Assembly: GCA_905233455.1 (NCBI GenBank)
Contig: CAJOES010000002.1
Location: forward strand, 1 to 62,684
DNA length: 62,684 nucleotides
Direction: 5' to 3'
Source of the DNA: an uncultured Synergistales bacterium
GTDB taxonomy: Bacteria; Synergistota; Synergistia; Synergistales; Aminobacteriaceae
Part shown: positions 1 through 8,047 of the stretch, piece by piece
Layout: each line of letters begins with the position of its first letter
Numbering within the stretch: position 1 is the first letter of the stretch
Made by a program: the position numbers and the translations under genes
The notes under the pieces: model-generated
What the model was told of the DNA's origin: nothing
What the model saw: only the letters and a program-made list of their open reading frames with translations
Databases searched by the model: none

Positions 1-99
1 GTCATCAATCCTCTTTGCGTCCTCCCTGTATTCAGGCATCTCATCAAGAAGAAAATCAATCATGTATTTTATTGTTTCGTCCATGCGATTAATTCTCCG
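1..99. repeat. Terminal direct repeat (identical to 62586-62684)
   Basis: The first 99 bases match the last 99 bases exactly. They cover the ribosome binding site and first codons of the macrodomain gene. An exact overlap of this kind is what a de Bruijn assembler leaves at the ends of a circular path, and 99 is a commonly used k-mer size. Joined, the macrodomain gene is preceded by the IS-like relic at 100-341 and then by the broken exporter operon. The gene content is chromosomal, so a true plasmid is unlikely. Confidence 0.9.
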
Positions 100-341
100 G
101 TGAACTACCCCCGCTTATAGAAGTGGGAGCTTCCTAATTCTACGAAGACTGCGTTCCAGCTCTGTGGCTGAATACGTCTACACCCTCTCCAAAGGCGTTA
201 CTTCCCGTAGTCCCTACGGTAGACTTTTGCAATCACTTGGTTTTCGTTTTTCGCAAAAGTACTTGCAATTCTAGCAGAAAAAATAAAATAAACTAGCGTA
301 ATTCATCTCGCCGTCTATAGAGGCGGGAGATTTCTTGCGCG
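100..341. mobile_element. Non-autonomous IS200/IS605-like element (relic or MITE)
   Basis: The left side has a hairpin with stem CCCGCTT/AAGTGGG around ATAG at about 109-126. The right side has an imperfect bulged hairpin, ATCTCGCC/GGCG-GG-AGAT, at about 303-331. Subterminal bulged hairpins of this kind are the ends recognised by single-strand Y1 transposases of the IS200/IS605 group. Nothing coding for TnpA or TnpB lies between, so this is either a short non-autonomous derivative or a deletion relic. The interior (150-290) shows no other feature I can support. Exact borders are uncertain. Confidence 0.5.
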
Positions 342-425
342 GTTTGTTAAACTGTTCAGAGTTCCGTTACAGCAAATACATTTATTGTTCATCGACTTCT
401 CCTCCGTAATAATTATGGAAATATT

Positions 426-1015
426 TTATTCTGGTTTAATCTCGTTGTCTAATTCTCCGGCTTTCGGTGCGGCCTCATCAGCAATCAGCTTCCCGTCCCT
501 AAACCGCAAAACACGTTCGCTCCACGTAGCAATATCCGGCTCATGAGTAACCAGAATCACCGTAATTCCCTGATCGTGCAGTTCAGTAAAGATGTTCATT
601 ATCTCTACCGTAGTCTTAGTGTCGAGATTCCCTGTCGGCTCATCAGCAAGAATTACCGGCGCATTTCCTACAATAGCACGTGCAATAGCTACCCTCTGCT
701 GCTGCCCCCGCTCATCTGTGCAGTACGGTGGTGAAGCCTCCCGCCCAATCCGACGCGCTCAAGTGCATTGATGGCGGCCTTGCGTCTTTCTGACCCCTTC
801 ATGCCGCGGTACAGCAACGGCAGTTCAACGTTCTCTACGGCATCACCTCTCGGAAGGAGATTGAACCCTTGAAACGCAAACCCAAGCTCCTTATTCCTTA
901 TGTCTGCAAGTTCGGCTTTGGTCTGGGAACTCACGCTGACCCCGTCAAGCGCACGAAGCTCTATATCTCCAGTCTTGTAGATCTTCACGAGGTCTTTCAC
1001 TTCAATTATGCTCAT
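426..1015 (-). pseudogene. MacB-type ABC ATPase, pseudogene (Walker A lost, frameshift)
   Basis: This reads as the close paralogue of the intact ATPase at 38030-38755. It starts with a normal ATG two bases after the MacA-like gene. Relative to the intact copy about 41 residues are missing between the start of the domain and the ALDGVS segment, which removes the whole Walker A loop. At the C5 run 704-708 one base is missing, so the signature reads MSGG then SSRG and stops. The downstream frame continues through Walker B and the His switch to a TAA at 426-428. Two independent lesions make a functional ATPase very unlikely. The rest of the operon (MacA-like, PHP, TolC-like) is open, so the exporter would need an ATPase from elsewhere, perhaps the second copy. 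An assembly collapse could mimic the deletion, but it would not explain both lesions simply. Confidence 0.8.
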
Positions 1016-1016
1016 G

Positions 1017-2339
1017 CTATCTTGGCCTGCCTCCTCCTCTGGGAGCTCCTAACAGTCCGCCGCTTGCACGTGCTGCCGTAACTCCTGCCTGAGCGTTAAT
1101 GACAAGCTCCGTATTCTCATGAAGTATGCTCCTCTCTCCTGACTGCCTTGACTCCTGCTGTCTAGTCCCGGAAGGCTGTGATGCTCCTGCAGGTCGTGCC
1201 GGTCTTGGTGCAGTTGCTTTCTCTGATACAAGCTCAACCCATCTGTTGTCGGTGATCCCCGTTACTACCTGTACAGGACTCATCAGGTTATTTCCCCTTG
1301 CAGGCCACACTATGCCGGTATTCAGAGTCTTCTTCTGCGTCAGAACGCTCCGGTCAAACGATACCGTGTTCAGCAGCCCTTCAACTGGCGTAAACCTCAA
1401 TGCCGCCACAGGAATCCGGAGAACGTCAGAGGCTTTTGCTGTCTCAATCGAAACATTTGCTGTCATTCCGGGCTTCAGCTTTAGTTCAGGGTTATCGACA
1501 TGAATTATCACCGTATACGTAACGACACTGTCGCTTGTGCTGGGGGCAATCCTGACCTGCACGACCTTTCCGTCAAACGTCTCATCGGGGAACGCATCAA
1601 CACGGAATGTTACGTTCTGGCCTTCTGCAACCGTCCCTATGTCCGCCTCATCTACTTTCGTCTCAATCTGCATACGGGTAAGATCTTCAGCTACCTTGAA
1701 GAGTGTCGGAGTCTGAAGGCTCGCGGCAACCGTCTGCCCCGCGTCGACCTGCCTGTCAATCACAACGCCGTTAACCGGTGAAGTTATGCGCGTATAGTTC
1801 AGGTTAGTTTTTGCCCTCTCAACTGCCGCACGTGCCTGAACAACCCGTGATTGTGCCTCCCTAAGTGCTGCCCTTCTCACTGCAACATCAGTTTCGCTGG
1901 TGTCTACAGTACTGCGGGCTATGAGCTTTCGGTCAAGAAGCTCCTTATTGCGCGCCAACTGCCTCTGTGAGTCTGCTAGCGATGCCTGTGCGCTGGCTAC
2001 ACTGGCCTGATACACTGCAAGGCTGGCTTCACTCTCGCTGAGTGTCAGGCGCAGAACGGAAGGATCAATCAGTGCCAGCAGCTGTCCTGCCTTCACAACT
2101 GAATTGTAGTCTACGTATATCTCCTGCACCGTACCTGATACCTGCGTGCCTATCTCTACGACGTTAAGCGCGTTAAGTTCTCCTGTTGCCGTTACTGTCG
2201 ATACAATATCACCGCGTGTTATTGCGGAAGTCGTAAGGCCATAAGTTACAGGCTCTTCATGAAAGAAGAAGTAATATGCTCCGTACCCTGCACCTGCAAT
2301 CACTGCAAGCAATAACAGTTTCTTTATCCCTGCCCACAT
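1017..2339 (-). CDS. MacA-like periplasmic adaptor (membrane fusion protein), copy 1
   Basis: A 440-residue HlyD/MacA-family adaptor that would bridge an inner-membrane ABC pump and a TolC channel. Residues about 5-25 are a membrane anchor. Then come the first half of the lipoyl domain, a long alpha-helical hairpin (about 100-190, heptad-like Ala/Leu/Gln content), the second lipoyl half with VNGVVIDRQVDAGQTV, and the beta-barrel domain around IAPSTSDSVVTYTVII. It closely resembles the copy at 38768-39937, but it has an extra Pro/Ser/Arg-rich stretch of about 25 residues near the C-terminus and ends in a Gly/Arg-rich tail. It is downstream of tolC-like and PHP genes and upstream of the dead ATPase. 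The matching MacB permease is not present on this side. Confidence 0.88.
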   Translation of the reverse strand: MWAGIKKLLLLAVIAGAGYGAYYFFFHEEPVTYGLTTSAITRGDIVSTVTATGELNALNVVEIGTQVSGTVQEIYVDYNSVVKAGQLLALIDPSVLRLTLSESEASLAVYQASVASAQASLADSQRQLARNKELLDRKLIARSTVDTSETDVAVRRAALREAQSRVVQARAAVERAKTNLNYTRITSPVNGVVIDRQVDAGQTVAASLQTPTLFKVAEDLTRMQIETKVDEADIGTVAEGQNVTFRVDAFPDETFDGKVVQVRIAPSTSDSVVTYTVIIHVDNPELKLKPGMTANVSIETAKASDVLRIPVAALRFTPVEGLLNTVSFDRSVLTQKKTLNTGIVWPARGNNLMSPVQVVTGITDNRWVELVSEKATAPRPARPAGASQPSGTRQQESRQSGERSILHENTELVINAQAGVTAARASGGLLGAPRGGGRPR

Positions 2340-2342
2340 AAT

Positions 2343-3182
2343 TTAGTTCACTCCCCTAATGATAGTTAATCTTTCGTCAGGTATTTTTATATTTTCCGCA
2401 TTAAGTTTCCCCAATGGTATAGATTTATTCGCGCCGTGATAATCGCTTCCGCCTGAAACGTAAAGCCCTTTCCTTTTGGCCGTGTCTTCAAGCCGTTCGC
2501 ATTTTGCGTATTCGTATTTGGAGTACCAGCATTCAAGCCCCTTAAGCCCGTATGATATTAGCTCATTCAGCGTGTCGGTGAATTTGTCCTCCGGCAGTTC
2601 CGGTTCTCTCTCTCCTCCTATGGGGTGCGCCCATACAGATATGCCGCCGGAAATGTTTATTGCGTTTATTGCCTGTTCAGCGTCAATCTTGTCATTGCCC
2701 GTCCTGCACTGGTCTATGTAGCGTTCTATAGCATCAGCCCTGTTATCCGCAAATCCTTTCGCAACAATCATATTCGCTAAATGAGGCTTGCCCACGCTCG
2801 GAATCGTCAGGAGGTGTGCAATCTCTTCATCAGTGAATGTTATGCTGAATCTTTCGCGCAAAATATCTATCCTCCTGAAGAACTTTTCATGCCTCAAATC
2901 CTCGCCTGCTTTAAGTGCGGACATAAAGGCTTCATTCTCCGGGTCATAATTCAGGCCAAGAATATGGCATTTGCGCCTGCTGAGTGTGATGCAGGAGAAC
3001 TCTATACCCCGCACAAACTTTATCCCTTCAGGAATCATTCCGGACATTTTCATTGCTCCGGTTATGGTGTCATGGTCAGTGAGCGCGAAAATATTTATCC
3101 CTGCCTCCTGAACATTCCGCAAAAGCTGTTCCGGTGAGTCCGTGCCGTCTGAAGCGTTGCTGTGCATGTGCATATCTATCAT
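2343..3182 (-). CDS. PHP-domain metal-dependent phosphoesterase
   Basis: A 279-residue PHP-superfamily protein, similar in layout to the YciV/RNase AM 3',5'-nucleoside bisphosphate phosphatases. Metal-binding motifs are all present: DMHMHSNASDGT at the N-terminus, LTDHDT near 37, a Glu in GIEFSC near 61, WAHP near 184 and GGSDYHG near 245. The insertion typical of this family (residues about 90-170) is helical. Its ATG overlaps the stop of the TolC-like gene (ATGA), and the MacA-like gene follows after 3 bases, so it is co-translated with the exporter. A nucleotide or RNA phosphatase inside an efflux operon is unexpected. The substrate is not determined by the sequence. Confidence 0.85.
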   Translation of the reverse strand: MIDMHMHSNASDGTDSPEQLLRNVQEAGINIFALTDHDTITGAMKMSGMIPEGIKFVRGIEFSCITLSRRKCHILGLNYDPENEAFMSALKAGEDLRHEKFFRRIDILRERFSITFTDEEIAHLLTIPSVGKPHLANMIVAKGFADNRADAIERYIDQCRTGNDKIDAEQAINAINISGGISVWAHPIGGEREPELPEDKFTDTLNELISYGLKGLECWYSKYEYAKCERLEDTAKRKGLYVSGGSDYHGANKSIPLGKLNAENIKIPDERLTIIRGVN

Positions 3183-4459
3183 TCTGCGACCTCCTGCGGC
3201 AGATGCCCTAATGCTTCATCGAGATTTGCCCGTGCTGTCTGTGCGTCATAGAGTGCCTGATAGTATGTGTAGCGTGATGATGCCAGTGTAGAGACTGCGT
3301 CGCTGATTTCAAGCGGGTCTCCAACGCCAACCTCATAGCGTCCCTGAGCAAGCTCTAAGTTCTCTTCCGCATATTTCACGCCGGCCTCTGCGGATTTCAC
3401 CCGGTCTGCTGCGTTCGACAGGGATAATGCCGCACTCCTGATACTGTATGTTATCTGCTGTTTCAGGCTCTCGACATCAGCATTAACCTGCTCTAACTGT
3501 GCCCGTGCAGACTCAACAGAAGCCTTCATTGCCCCGCCGTCAAGCACCGGAATATTTATGCTTATCCCTGCGTTGTATTCATTCGTTGCGCTTGAGCCTT
3601 CACGCTTGTTGAGCGAGCTTCCTGCTGATCCTGTTATGCTGGGAGAATTTGACCTTGCCGCGTTCGTGATCGAGAGTTCTCCGGCCTTCACGTCATGAAG
3701 CAGCTTCCTGTAGTCCGGCCTGTCATTCATGGCTGCAGCTATCAGTGCGCTAATGTCGTCTTCAATTTCCGGAAGAATTAGCTGACCCGAAACGGTGATA
3801 TTTCCTGCTGTGTCAGAACCCATTGCTACCCGTAATGCCTCCATAGACACTAAAATATCATTCTCCGCCTTGAGCATAGATACTCTTGCAGTTGCTGCGT
3901 CAGCCTGTGCCTTTGTTACCTCAATGAATGCACTGTTGCCCACCTCGTAGAAACCTTCTGCCGTCTTCAGGTGTGCTTCAAGGTTATTGAGCTTCTCGCG
4001 TTCAACGTCAAGGTTCAGATACTTCAGCACAAGGTCATAATATGCGCGTTTGGCATTTGCGGCTACAGAAACCTGCGTGTTTCGTTCCGTCTCCTGCGAA
4101 CCCTTCAGGCTCTCTTTGCGTATCTCCTGCTGAAGCCTGTTGCGCCCCGTATCGTATAACGTCTTCGACAGCGTAATTGATGCCGTCTCTGAGTTGTAGC
4201 GATCCTCCCAATAATCGAAATCACCGTTGTATCTTGCCGAACCTGTCAGCCCCAATGTTGCGCGGTTTGATGCCCGTATGGATTCAAGCTGTGCGGACAT
4301 ATCACGGACAGAACTTTTTGCGCGTTTCAGTGATGGGTGATTGTTCAGTGCAAGCGTAAGGCATTCTTCAAGAGTCAGGCCTTCAATATCCTGTGCGTAT
4401 AAAATATTTGCTGATAGTGTGATAAATAATAATAGTATAGAGAAAATAAATTTGCGCAT
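3179..4459 (-). CDS. TolC-like outer-membrane efflux protein, copy 1
   Basis: A 426-residue TolC/outer-membrane efflux protein with a signal peptide (KFIFSILLLFITLSANILYA) followed by a GLTLEECLTLALNNHPSL segment typical of the family. Two repeats of alternating helical stretches (Ala/Leu/Glu/Gln rich) and strands follow; the second ends in LELAQGRYEVGVGDPLEISDA. It forms the outer-membrane duct of the tripartite exporter. I chose the ATG at 4459, with AGGAG 11 bases upstream. A longer reading from 4510 would put 17 extra residues before the signal peptide. First gene of the operon tolC-PHP-macA-ATPase, transcribed away from garR. Paralogue of 39940-41238. Confidence 0.88.
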   Translation of the reverse strand: MRKFIFSILLLFITLSANILYAQDIEGLTLEECLTLALNNHPSLKRAKSSVRDMSAQLESIRASNRATLGLTGSARYNGDFDYWEDRYNSETASITLSKTLYDTGRNRLQQEIRKESLKGSQETERNTQVSVAANAKRAYYDLVLKYLNLDVEREKLNNLEAHLKTAEGFYEVGNSAFIEVTKAQADAATARVSMLKAENDILVSMEALRVAMGSDTAGNITVSGQLILPEIEDDISALIAAAMNDRPDYRKLLHDVKAGELSITNAARSNSPSITGSAGSSLNKREGSSATNEYNAGISINIPVLDGGAMKASVESARAQLEQVNADVESLKQQITYSIRSAALSLSNAADRVKSAEAGVKYAEENLELAQGRYEVGVGDPLEISDAVSTLASSRYTYYQALYDAQTARANLDEALGHLPQEVAE

Positions 4460-4480
4460 GACATAAAAAACTCCTGCCTG

Positions 4481-4514
4481 TAAAAATAAAGCCCCGTGAA
4501 TTTGCTTCACGAGG
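4481..4514 (-). terminator. Hairpin with T-rich tail downstream of garR
   Basis: On the minus strand the stem CCTCGTGAA/TTCACGGGG with loop GCAAA (4492-4514) is followed by CTTTATTTTT. It lies between the end of garR (4555) and the start of the TolC-like gene (4459), so it probably ends garR transcription. If a promoter lies near 4520 (TATAAT seen there), it could instead sit in the 5' leader of the exporter mRNA. Confidence 0.65.
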
Positions 4515-4554
4515 TCAATTATATTAGTCCGCTGTGAAAATGTTGTGAAATAGT

Positions 4555-5451
4555 TTAGCCGCGCGTTATCTCCGTATTTGCGAGCTTCTCATACACCAAC
4601 GCCAATGCGCTGTGATCACATGCTCCCTTTCCGTCCCCGTGAAGTATCTTCATCATCTCGAACACCTGAGCAGTAAGAGGCGTAGGAGCATCAACAGATT
4701 TTGCCGCGTCAAATACGTTGTTGAGATCCTTAATGTGAAGGTCAATCCTGAAGCCCGGCTTGAAGTTACGATCCAGAATCATTGGTGCTTTTGCGTCCAT
4801 TACCGTTGAGCCTGCAAGCCCGCCCCTGATTGCCTGATAGATTGCTTCCGGGTCAACTCCTGCCTTCTTGCCGAGCATGAGAGCCTCGCTGAGTGCCGCA
4901 ATGTTTACAGCAACAATGATCTGATTGCAGAGTTTCGTTACGTTACCTGCACCTACATCACCGCAAAGCACTACGCTTGCGCCCATAGCATCGAGTACCG
5001 GCTTGAACTTGTCGAATACTTCCTTTTTGCCGCCGACCATGAAACTTAATGTGCCGTCAATGGCTTTGGGTTCTCCTCCTGAAACGGGAGCGTCAAGCAT
5101 ATCTATCCCGAATTTCGCGAGTGCATCAGCAATTTCACGGCTGGCTATAGGGTTGATTGAGGACATATCGATGAATGCCGCGCCTTTTTCCATATGTTCT
5201 GCAACTTTGTCGTCCTGAAGCATTACGCTCTTCACGTGCGGTGAATTGGGGAGCATCGTAAGGACGAGTTCAGCACCTTTAGCGGCATCGACGGAGTTTG
5301 CAGCAGCTACAGCCTTCCCCTTGCCGAAAGCTACAACGTCATCAACTGCGGCCTGTGCACGGTCAAAGACTTTGAGTTCATGCCCTGCCTTTATGAGGTT
5401 CTTTGCCATAGGCTTTCCCATAATGCCAAGTCCGATAAATCCTATCTTCAT
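4555..5451 (-). CDS. garR: 2-hydroxy-3-oxopropionate (tartronate semialdehyde) reductase family
   Basis: A 298-residue beta-hydroxyacid dehydrogenase, the usual length for GarR/GlxR. The N-terminal Rossmann fold has GFIGLGIMGKPMAKNL. The substrate-binding DAPVSGGEPKAIDGTLSFMVGG lies at about 118-140, and the catalytic Lys sits in GNVTKLCNQ near 170. The C-terminal all-helical domain includes GFRIDLHIKDL. It reduces tartronate semialdehyde or a close 3-hydroxyacid with NAD(P)H. Distinguishing it from 3-hydroxyisobutyrate dehydrogenase needs a tree. It stands alone between a hairpin terminator and the glycosyltransferase. No glyoxylate carboligase or glycerate kinase is in the window. Confidence 0.85.
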   Translation of the reverse strand: MKIGFIGLGIMGKPMAKNLIKAGHELKVFDRAQAAVDDVVAFGKGKAVAAANSVDAAKGAELVLTMLPNSPHVKSVMLQDDKVAEHMEKGAAFIDMSSINPIASREIADALAKFGIDMLDAPVSGGEPKAIDGTLSFMVGGKKEVFDKFKPVLDAMGASVVLCGDVGAGNVTKLCNQIIVAVNIAALSEALMLGKKAGVDPEAIYQAIRGGLAGSTVMDAKAPMILDRNFKPGFRIDLHIKDLNNVFDAAKSVDAPTPLTAQVFEMMKILHGDGKGACDHSALALVYEKLANTEITRG

Positions 5452-5497
5452 TGTTTTTACCTCTCTTGTTGGAATTTGGCGTAATTATACCAGACGC

Positions 5498-5896
5498 TTA
5501 TATTTTCACAGGCGCAATACTGCAAGGCCCGTCATCCCATAAACTTACTGGTTCATCACTTTTGCGCAGGGCATCAGCAAGCACGACGAATCTTTTTGCC
5601 GCCTCCTGAGCATTCCATACGCCGCAAATAGTGTTGTACGCTTCCCGGCCAAGCGTTGAAGTCATCTCCGGGGCTTTCAGCAGTGCAGAAACTTTCTGCG
5701 TGAGGTCATTGATGTCCCTGTCCCGGAATATCAGCCCGTTATGTCCGTCCCGCACAAGATACGGAACGCTCCCGATCTTCTCGCCAGCAACGACAGCACA
5801 CCCGCTGTTCATGGCCTCATTCAGGACGACTCCCCAGCCTTCTCCCTTGTCCGATGTGAGTATGAAGACTTCAGCCTTCTCCATCTCTGTGCGCAA
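5498..5896 (-). CDS. Glycosyltransferase group 1 (GT4), C-terminal part, out of frame with its N-terminal part
   Basis: 132 residues carrying the GT4 donor-binding core: MEKAEVFILTSDKGEGWG, then LNEAMNSGCAVVAGEKIGSVPYLV and the E-containing turn typical of retaining GT-B enzymes. It is the direct continuation of the ORF at 5871-6662. The two are separated by a C12 tract (5910-5921, G12 in the coding sense). With 11 or 14 G the frames join through GSNQELRTEMEKAEVF. No independent ribosome binding site is evident before the apparent ATG, so this is probably not expressed alone. Confidence 0.75.
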   Translation of the reverse strand: MRTEMEKAEVFILTSDKGEGWGVVLNEAMNSGCAVVAGEKIGSVPYLVRDGHNGLIFRDRDINDLTQKVSALLKAPEMTSTLGREAYNTICGVWNAQEAAKRFVVLADALRKSDEPVSLWDDGPCSIAPVKI

Positions 5897-6662
5897 TTCT
5901 TGATTCGATCCCCCCCCCCCCTGTAGTTATTTTTACGTATTTTTCTAGGTTCATTGCCTCTATCATACCGACAAGAGTATCCTGCATTTCACCCGCGCCA
6001 ATAATTTTCAGCTGGAAATCCAGACCCATATCGCGCAGATTCTTCGCGAGCATAACTGCCGTATCGGGGTGCTTCCAGTCCAGAAATCTCCCGGCCCATA
6101 ATATGCTTGCCTTCTTCTTGCGCGAGATAAGCCCGTCAATGTCATCATAATGTTTGACTTCAGGGAAATATCCCCATCTGTAAGCCTTCCCTCTGAACAG
6201 TCCGCACGTGTTGTAGTCCCAAGCTGTGAATGCTCCTGTGCACAGAAGACAGAACTTTGAGTGCAGATTACGGGCTGAAGACCTGCCGCCGGAATAAAGC
6301 GAATACTTAAAGAAACGTACTATATCTTTCAGCATAGGCCCTTTGAAGAATCTCTCGCTGTACATGAACGTGATCTTGCCCTGTTTCAGTCTGCTGCTCA
6401 CAACACTGACTGGAACGCCGCCAACAATAACACATTCTGATTCGTCAATAAGCTTTATTGCTTCCTGCATTGCTTCAGGAGTTTCGTATGCCCTGAGGAC
6501 AAAAAAAGATTGATTTTTATCCTCATAGCCTACTTTAAGCCTTTTCTCGTTAAACGGAGTCGTGGCTATGAATTTATAGCTGTCTCCATACTGATTTATA
6601 AACTCTTTAGACAAGGATTCCTGATAGGGGCTGAGATAATTGGATACTAATACAAGTTTCAT
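5871..6662 (-). CDS. Glycosyltransferase group 1 (GT4), N-terminal part ending after a poly-G tract
   Basis: 263 residues. It begins with LVLVSNYLSPYQESLSKEF, the usual acceptor-side Rossmann start of GT4 enzymes, and contains a fucosyl/glucosyltransferase-like middle (FFKGPMLKDIVRFFKYS) and the linker strand ASILWAGRFLDWKHPD. After KYVKITTGGGG the G12 tract moves the frame and translation stops 13 residues later. The complete gene would be 5498-6662, about 388 residues, a normal GT4 length. A long homopolymer in the coding region is the classic layout of an on/off phase-variable surface-sugar gene, but a read or assembly artefact cannot be excluded. Divergent from the threonine dehydratase gene. 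Confidence 0.78.
   Translation of the reverse strand: MKLVLVSNYLSPYQESLSKEFINQYGDSYKFIATTPFNEKRLKVGYEDKNQSFFVLRAYETPEAMQEAIKLIDESECVIVGGVPVSVVSSRLKQGKITFMYSERFFKGPMLKDIVRFFKYSLYSGGRSSARNLHSKFCLLCTGAFTAWDYNTCGLFRGKAYRWGYFPEVKHYDDIDGLISRKKKASILWAGRFLDWKHPDTAVMLAKNLRDMGLDFQLKIIGAGEMQDTLVGMIEAMNLEKYVKITTGGGGIESRIAHRDGEG
5910..5921. repeat. C12 homopolymer inside a glycosyltransferase gene
   Basis: Twelve consecutive C on the + strand (G12 in the gene). The current length leaves the two halves of the glycosyltransferase out of frame, and 11 would restore one reading frame. A second long tract, C11, is at 46524-46534. Confidence 0.95.
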
Positions 6663-6838
6663 AACTATATCAAATCCTCCTTATGAAAATTTGAGTGTTT
6701 CTAAATGTTATCATGGCAATATTTGAAAACATGCAGACATTTCATCACATTTTCAACATGAAAAAATAAGCTGTTGTGCTGTATACTATTCAAAATTTAC
6801 GGAAAGTGAAATTTATGATAAAGGGAAACAGATTATAG

Positions 6839-8044
6839 ATGCTTACATTAGATAAGGTATATCATGCCGCATACATACTCCGTGAGTGCGCGAGAAAAAC
6901 AGACTTAATCGCCGCACCGAATCTCAGCGAAGACCACAAACTATATCTTAAGACAGAAAATTTGCAGGTAACAGGGAGCTTCAAGCTCAGGGGAGCATAC
7001 TACAAGATTTCACAGCTTCCTGATGAGGAGAAAGCTAAAGGCATTGTTGCATGTTCCGCCGGCAATCACGCACAGGGAGTCGCAATGTCCGCCACACGAA
7101 AGGGCATAACGTCAACTATCTGTATGCCTGACAGCGCACCGGTCATGAAGGTTGACAGCACGAAAAGGCTCGGCGCAAATGTTGAGCTGGTGAAAGGCAC
7201 GTATGATGATGCTCACGACCGGGCTGTTGAGCTTGTGCAGGAGACGGGAGCGGCTTTCATTCACCCGTATGATGATGATTACGTCATTGCAGGACAGGCT
7301 ACTATAGGGCTTGAGATTCTCGACCAGCTTGAAGACGTTGAAGCTGTCATTGTTCCTATCGGTGGGGGCGGTCTCATCTCCGGCGTTGCTTTTGCGGTGA
7401 AGAGCCTGAAGCCTGACGTGAAGATTTACGGTGTTCAGGCAGCAGGAGCACCGAGCATGTATAACTCTTTCCGGAAGCATGAACGTGATGTGCTTGATTC
7501 CGTATCTACATTTGCCGATGGAATAGCCGTCAAGAATCCCGGAGAGATTACTTTCGACATAATCAGCCGTTACGTTGATGATATTGTGTGCGTCTCTGAG
7601 GACGAGATAGCCGCCGCAATTCTGGCACTCATCGAGAAACAGAAACTTATTGCGGAGGGGGCCGGGGCTGTCCCTGTTGCCGCTGCAATGTTCCATAAGC
7701 TGCCGGTTGAAGGCAAAAAGACTGTCTGTGTTGTGTCGGGAGGAAATATAGACGTAAACATTTTGTCCCGCGTAATCACTCGCGGAATGATGATGACCGG
7801 GCGCAACATTAACCTGACGATCGAGCTTGTAGACAAACCAGGACAGCTTCAGCAGGTCAGTGAAATCATTGCAGGGTGCGGGGCTAATGTCGTCTCTGTG
7901 TCGTATGATCACGGTGATACGAACATGGCGATAAATTCATGCTTCCTGAAGATTGCATTAGAGACACTGAATGCAGAACAGATAAATACTATAAGGCAGG
8001 AACTTGGCCGTGCAGGTTTCAGGATAGTAACAGAGAGGGTGTAA
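6839..8044 (+). CDS. ilvA: Threonine ammonia-lyase (threonine dehydratase), PLP-dependent
   Basis: A 401-residue fold-type II PLP enzyme that deaminates threonine to 2-oxobutyrate. The PLP lysine is in LQVTGSFKLRGAYYK (about 46-52), followed by SAGNHAQGVA. The phosphate-binding glycine loop is PIGGGGLISG near 178, and the C-terminal SGGNIDVN closes the active site. Residues about 325-401 form a single ACT domain (NLTIELVDKPGQLQQVSEII), the layout of the ~400-residue biodegradative/IlvA2-type enzymes, which may be allosteric. The ATG at 6839 lies behind a weak AAGGGAA. The M23 peptidase starts 3 bases after the stop. The ilvA versus tdcB naming is not resolved by sequence alone. Confidence 0.9.
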   Translation: MLTLDKVYHAAYILRECARKTDLIAAPNLSEDHKLYLKTENLQVTGSFKLRGAYYKISQLPDEEKAKGIVACSAGNHAQGVAMSATRKGITSTICMPDSAPVMKVDSTKRLGANVELVKGTYDDAHDRAVELVQETGAAFIHPYDDDYVIAGQATIGLEILDQLEDVEAVIVPIGGGGLISGVAFAVKSLKPDVKIYGVQAAGAPSMYNSFRKHERDVLDSVSTFADGIAVKNPGEITFDIISRYVDDIVCVSEDEIAAAILALIEKQKLIAEGAGAVPVAAAMFHKLPVEGKKTVCVVSGGNIDVNILSRVITRGMMMTGRNINLTIELVDKPGQLQQVSEIIAGCGANVVSVSYDHGDTNMAINSCFLKIALETLNAEQINTIRQELGRAGFRIVTERV

Positions 8045-8047
8045 ATA

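Noticed and set aside
704-708. C5 run in the ATPase pseudogene as a phase-variation tract
   Set aside because: Five bases are too short for typical slippage, and the gene also lacks Walker A, so switching the frame would not restore function.
7112-7912. 266-residue ORF antisense to the threonine dehydratase gene
   Set aside because: It lies fully inside a well-supported gene, has no recognisable domain and no ribosome binding site. Codon bias of the sense gene explains the open frame.
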